NCBI GenBank assembly: GCA_015485035.1
Contig: WFUI01000056.1
Coordinates: forward strand, 1 to 7,369
Direction of reading: 5' to 3'
DNA: 7,369 bases
Source: Mariprofundus sp.
GTDB taxonomy: Bacteria > Pseudomonadota > Zetaproteobacteria > Mariprofundales > Mariprofundaceae
Below the pieces are notes generated by a model that did not search any database, had not been told where the DNA came from, and saw only the letters and a program-made list of their open reading frames with translations. This document shows positions 5,117-7,369 of the stretch, piece by piece. Both the position numbers and the translations under genes were made by a program. How positions within the stretch are numbered: the first letter of the stretch is position 1; each line of letters opens with the position of its first letter.

Positions 5117-6955
5117 TCAGTGATCGGTTTCGTTGACGTGGTATATCCGTTGATCAATTTCCAGACAATTCCCGGGTGTTTCCTTGGCTTTGCATTTCAG
5201 TTCACTGGCTGCTTCGGATGCTTCCAGGTGAGATGAAAAATATCCCGGAAGACAAGGCACAGCGCCAATAGAGACCGAGGCCAGGGGGAATTCCTGTGTT
5301 TCTCCGGCCCTGCTTTTGGATGTGATGTGTCCGTTTTTCACATCTTCCATGTCGTAGAGGCTCAGCGCTTTTTCCTCAAACGATTTCATTAACTGCTGTA
5401 TGCGATTTTCCCATGCATTATCCCGGGCGAGAATGAATGTAAAGTCATCGCCACCAATATGGCCGATAAAGTCCGATGCTGACGATATCTGCCTCATGAT
5501 CTCAGCCATAAGGCGAATCATGGCATCCCCGTGTTTATAACCATAACGATCATTGAATGCCTTGAAGTTGTCCAGATCAATATAGCATAGGACGAATGAT
5601 TCACCGGTTTCCAGACGACGCTTAACTTCCCGTTCAATCGCAATATTGCCGGGCAGGTGCGTCAACGGGTTTGCATTCATTGCCTGTTCGATGCGGCTCT
5701 GTGTGATGTGTTCCAGAATATCATGAACGAAAACCAGACCTGCATAGTTTTGATTATTTTCCACAATGACCGGCGTATACAGATAGGAAAAAGGCCGATT
5801 GGTGACCAGAGAACTCAGTTCATCTATTGCTGTATCCGAGGAAACACGCAACGGGTTTTTCCACATGAGGTGGCTAATTGGCTTGCGTCCATGCAGTTCG
5901 CGGGCAAAACGTATGGAGAAACTTTTCAACATCTCTTCACGCAGAACCATGCCGATGGCTCTCCCGTGCTCTACGATCGGCACTGCGAGAAGTTGGTTAT
6001 CATGCTGAAACATATCAAGCACGTTTTCCGATGGTTCAGCGGGATCGCTGGGAGTAACCTTCCGGATAAGGCTGGATACACATGTATGAGGCTTATTGAT
6101 ACTTAATGCCGGATGAGGTTCAGTGTCCTGAAGTGCCCGGGCGGGCATGTTCACTGCATGAGGAGATGGCCTTCCAAGCAGGTAGCCCTGTGCAAGATCA
6201 AGGCCAAGTTTTTTTACTTCACACAGTATTTCGGGCGTTTCAATGCCTTCCGCCAGGACACTGCAGTTAATTTCCATAGCCAGCCTGGCAATCGTATTCA
6301 CAAATGCCCGCGCAACAGGATCACCGGGCAGTTTGCGGGTAAAATAGATATCCAGCTTGATATGCTCGGGGCGCAATTCCATCATCAGCTGAAGATTGGA
6401 GTAGCCCGCACTCAAATCATCCAGTGCAATAGAGAAGCCCATATTGCGATAATGCGAAATAGCCTGGTTCAAGGCACCCATGTTCTCGATTTGAGTATGT
6501 TCAGTTAGTTCAATTACCACCCTGGAACATGGCAAGCCAGCCTGATCGAGCAGTTGCATGGTAGTGCCTTCGCGAAAGGCAGGGTCCAGCAGAGCTGACG
6601 GATCGAGATTGAGAAAGAGGCGTTCATGCCCGCGCAGTTGCAAGTGCATAAATCGTTTGATGGCGGATTCCCGGCATATGCATTCAAGTGCAAACAGGCG
6701 GTTGTGTTGGCAAGCTGTGCGGAACAACAAATCTGGCATATGCAACGGGGATGTCTCAGGGCCTCTGCTCAGTGCTTCATAGCCGTAAATGCGATTACTG
6801 CGCAGATCGAAAATTGGCTGGAATAACGTGTATACCTGTTTCTCACGGATGATGCGGTTCAGCTCATCCAGAAGGAGACTTTCATCTCCAGGCATCGGTC
6901 TGAAAGCGATGGGCGGTACCTGCTTGCCCGGGAATGTGTTTTCTGCCGATTCCAT
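5117..6955 (-). CDS. EAL-CBS-GGDEF cyclic-di-GMP signalling protein (probable phosphodiesterase)
   Basis: This 612-residue, apparently cytoplasmic protein has no membrane segment or signal peptide. The EAL domain (about 32-270) keeps the residues needed for c-di-GMP hydrolysis: YEALSRG (Glu60), NLD (Asn116), IELTEH (Glu149), ALDDLSAGYSN (Asp179, Asp180), IKLD (Lys200), AEGIET (Glu236) and QGYLLGRP (Gln256). A pair of CBS-like modules follows (about 290-350 and 356-418; ligand probably an adenine nucleotide, inferred). The C-terminal GGDEF domain (about 427-600) has NPLTHLPGN, CYIDLDNFKAFND with Asp460, and GGDDF (501-505) in place of GGDEF. The I-site RxxD is SASD, so its Arg is lost. I infer an active phosphodiesterase whose GGDEF part is weak or regulatory, perhaps GTP-sensing. 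The order is the reverse of common GGDEF-EAL hybrids. The start at 6955 has only a weak GGTGA site. hslR lies 171 bp upstream on the same strand. Confidence 0.9.
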   Translation of the reverse strand: MESAENTFPGKQVPPIAFRPMPGDESLLLDELNRIIREKQVYTLFQPIFDLRSNRIYGYEALSRGPETSPLHMPDLLFRTACQHNRLFALECICRESAIKRFMHLQLRGHERLFLNLDPSALLDPAFREGTTMQLLDQAGLPCSRVVIELTEHTQIENMGALNQAISHYRNMGFSIALDDLSAGYSNLQLMMELRPEHIKLDIYFTRKLPGDPVARAFVNTIARLAMEINCSVLAEGIETPEILCEVKKLGLDLAQGYLLGRPSPHAVNMPARALQDTEPHPALSINKPHTCVSSLIRKVTPSDPAEPSENVLDMFQHDNQLLAVPIVEHGRAIGMVLREEMLKSFSIRFARELHGRKPISHLMWKNPLRVSSDTAIDELSSLVTNRPFSYLYTPVIVENNQNYAGLVFVHDILEHITQSRIEQAMNANPLTHLPGNIAIEREVKRRLETGESFVLCYIDLDNFKAFNDRYGYKHGDAMIRLMAEIMRQISSASDFIGHIGGDDFTFILARDNAWENRIQQLMKSFEEKALSLYDMEDVKNGHITSKSRAGETQEFPLASVSIGAVPCLPGYFSSHLEASEAASELKCKAKETPGNCLEIDQRIYHVNETDH

Positions 6956-7126
6956 AATTGATCACCAATATCTGGAACATAACCTCAGTATATGACAACC
7001 CTGTGACATTCCGTGGAAACAATATTTGTAACGCAACGGCGAGACGTGTTGCCATAACGCATGGTAGTCTGATCAAATACAGGGGTGATAAGGGGGCATG
7101 GCCGTTTCATGCGAACATAAAAAGGG
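6956..7126 (-). promoter_or_regulatory. Probable promoter region of the EAL-CBS-GGDEF gene
   Basis: This 171-bp gap lies between the hslR stop and the signalling gene. A minus-strand TATACT (6992-6987), in the same CATATACT context as the -10 candidate of the phosphatase gene, lies about 32 bases before the ATG. No matching -35 is seen. Two short stems (7033-7052 and 7096-7112, each with 5-bp arms) are too weak to call. No hslR terminator is evident, so read-through is possible. Confidence 0.25.
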
Positions 7127-7369
7127 CTAATCCTCTCTTTTGATGAATCGGATAATATGTCTGCGGGCTTTTTTATCCGGGCGCTTTTTCGGAGCAGGGG
7201 AGGATGCAGCATGAAGCTTGCGCAACTGTTTTTGCTCCTCACGCGCAGCAATGCTCTGTTCTGTTTCCTGATACAGGGATTGTGCCACAGTTGCCGAGCC
7301 GCGTTTTTCAGCCAGTCCGGTGACGGTAACGATGAACATCTCCTGTTCTCTGCGGATGCGGAGTTCATC
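7127..7369 (-). CDS. hslR: Hsp15, ribosome-associated heat-shock RNA-binding protein (5' part beyond window)
   Basis: The C-terminal 80 residues are visible, from DELRIRREQEMFIVTVTGLA to the end KRED, stop TAG at 7129-7127. They align with the C-terminal part of E. coli Hsp15 (133 residues). The end of the S4-linked beta strand (LRIRREQ, IVTVTGLAEKRG) is followed by the YQETEQS motif, a Lys/Arg/Gln helix, and the basic signature KKRPDKKARRHIIRF. The N-terminal S4 RNA-binding domain would lie past the right edge. Hsp15 binds free 50S subunits that still carry a nascent-chain tRNA after premature dissociation and helps recycle them. Met at residue 11 of the visible part (7339) is internal, because the upstream codons already match the family. 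The frame stays open to the window edge. Confidence 0.92.
   Translation of the reverse strand, partial: DELRIRREQEMFIVTVTGLAEKRGSATVAQSLYQETEQSIAAREEQKQLRKLHAASSPAPKKRPDKKARRHIIRFIKRED

Noticed and set aside
7033..7052. GCAAC/GTTGC inverted repeat upstream of the signalling gene
   Set aside because: The arms are 5 bp with a 10-base loop and do not extend; this is expected by chance.
6985..7368. 127-codon minus-strand frame
   Set aside because: It overlaps the Hsp15 frame, which matches a known family throughout its visible length. The longer frame's product has no family-like features.

Overview
The window looks like ordinary chromosomal DNA of a Gram-negative proteobacterium of moderate GC content. 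Pointers are Hsp15 and ArfB of the proteobacterial type, an EAL/GGDEF signalling protein, an exported OmpA-like envelope protein, and a pyrophosphate-type phosphofructokinase instead of the ATP-type enzyme. That last combination is common in chemolithoautotrophs and methylotrophs. A zetaproteobacterium-like iron oxidiser would fit, but this is an impression from gene style and was not tested. No tRNA, rRNA, insertion sequence, integrase or CRISPR array was seen.

Layout, left to right. 1-990 (minus): N-terminal 330 residues of an exported, helical and coiled-coil, probably OmpA-family envelope protein, cut by the left edge. 991-1335: a 345-bp gap holding a perfect 14-bp palindrome and a long hairpin that pairs fully only as minus-strand RNA. 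1336-2139 (minus): inositol-monophosphatase-family phosphatase. 2140-2259: divergent promoter region. 2260-3444 (plus): PPi-dependent 6-phosphofructokinase (pfp), ended by a strong hairpin at 3465-3494 that probably also serves the convergent gene. 3552-3965 (minus): ArfB ribosome-rescue hydrolase. 3978-4037 (minus): possible 19-codon ORF bridging the gap. 4037-4942 (minus): DnaQ-like 3'-5' exonuclease with an extra C-terminal domain and a GTG start. 5117-6955 (minus): EAL-CBS-GGDEF c-di-GMP protein. 7127-7369 (minus): C-terminal 80 residues of Hsp15 (hslR), cut by the right edge.

The phosphatase and the phosphofructokinase are divergently transcribed and both act on sugar or polyol phosphates, so shared control is plausible but unproven. 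The minus-strand block from hslR to arfB brings together two factors acting on stalled 50S or 70S ribosomes, a c-di-GMP signalling protein and an exonuclease. The exonuclease and arfB are probably co-transcribed.

I did not find a clearly new multi-gene system. The items most worth a second look are the wobble-compensated hairpin at 1241-1322, the coupled 19-codon ORF at 3978-4037, and the EAL-first signalling protein with a GGDDF signature and no I-site arginine.
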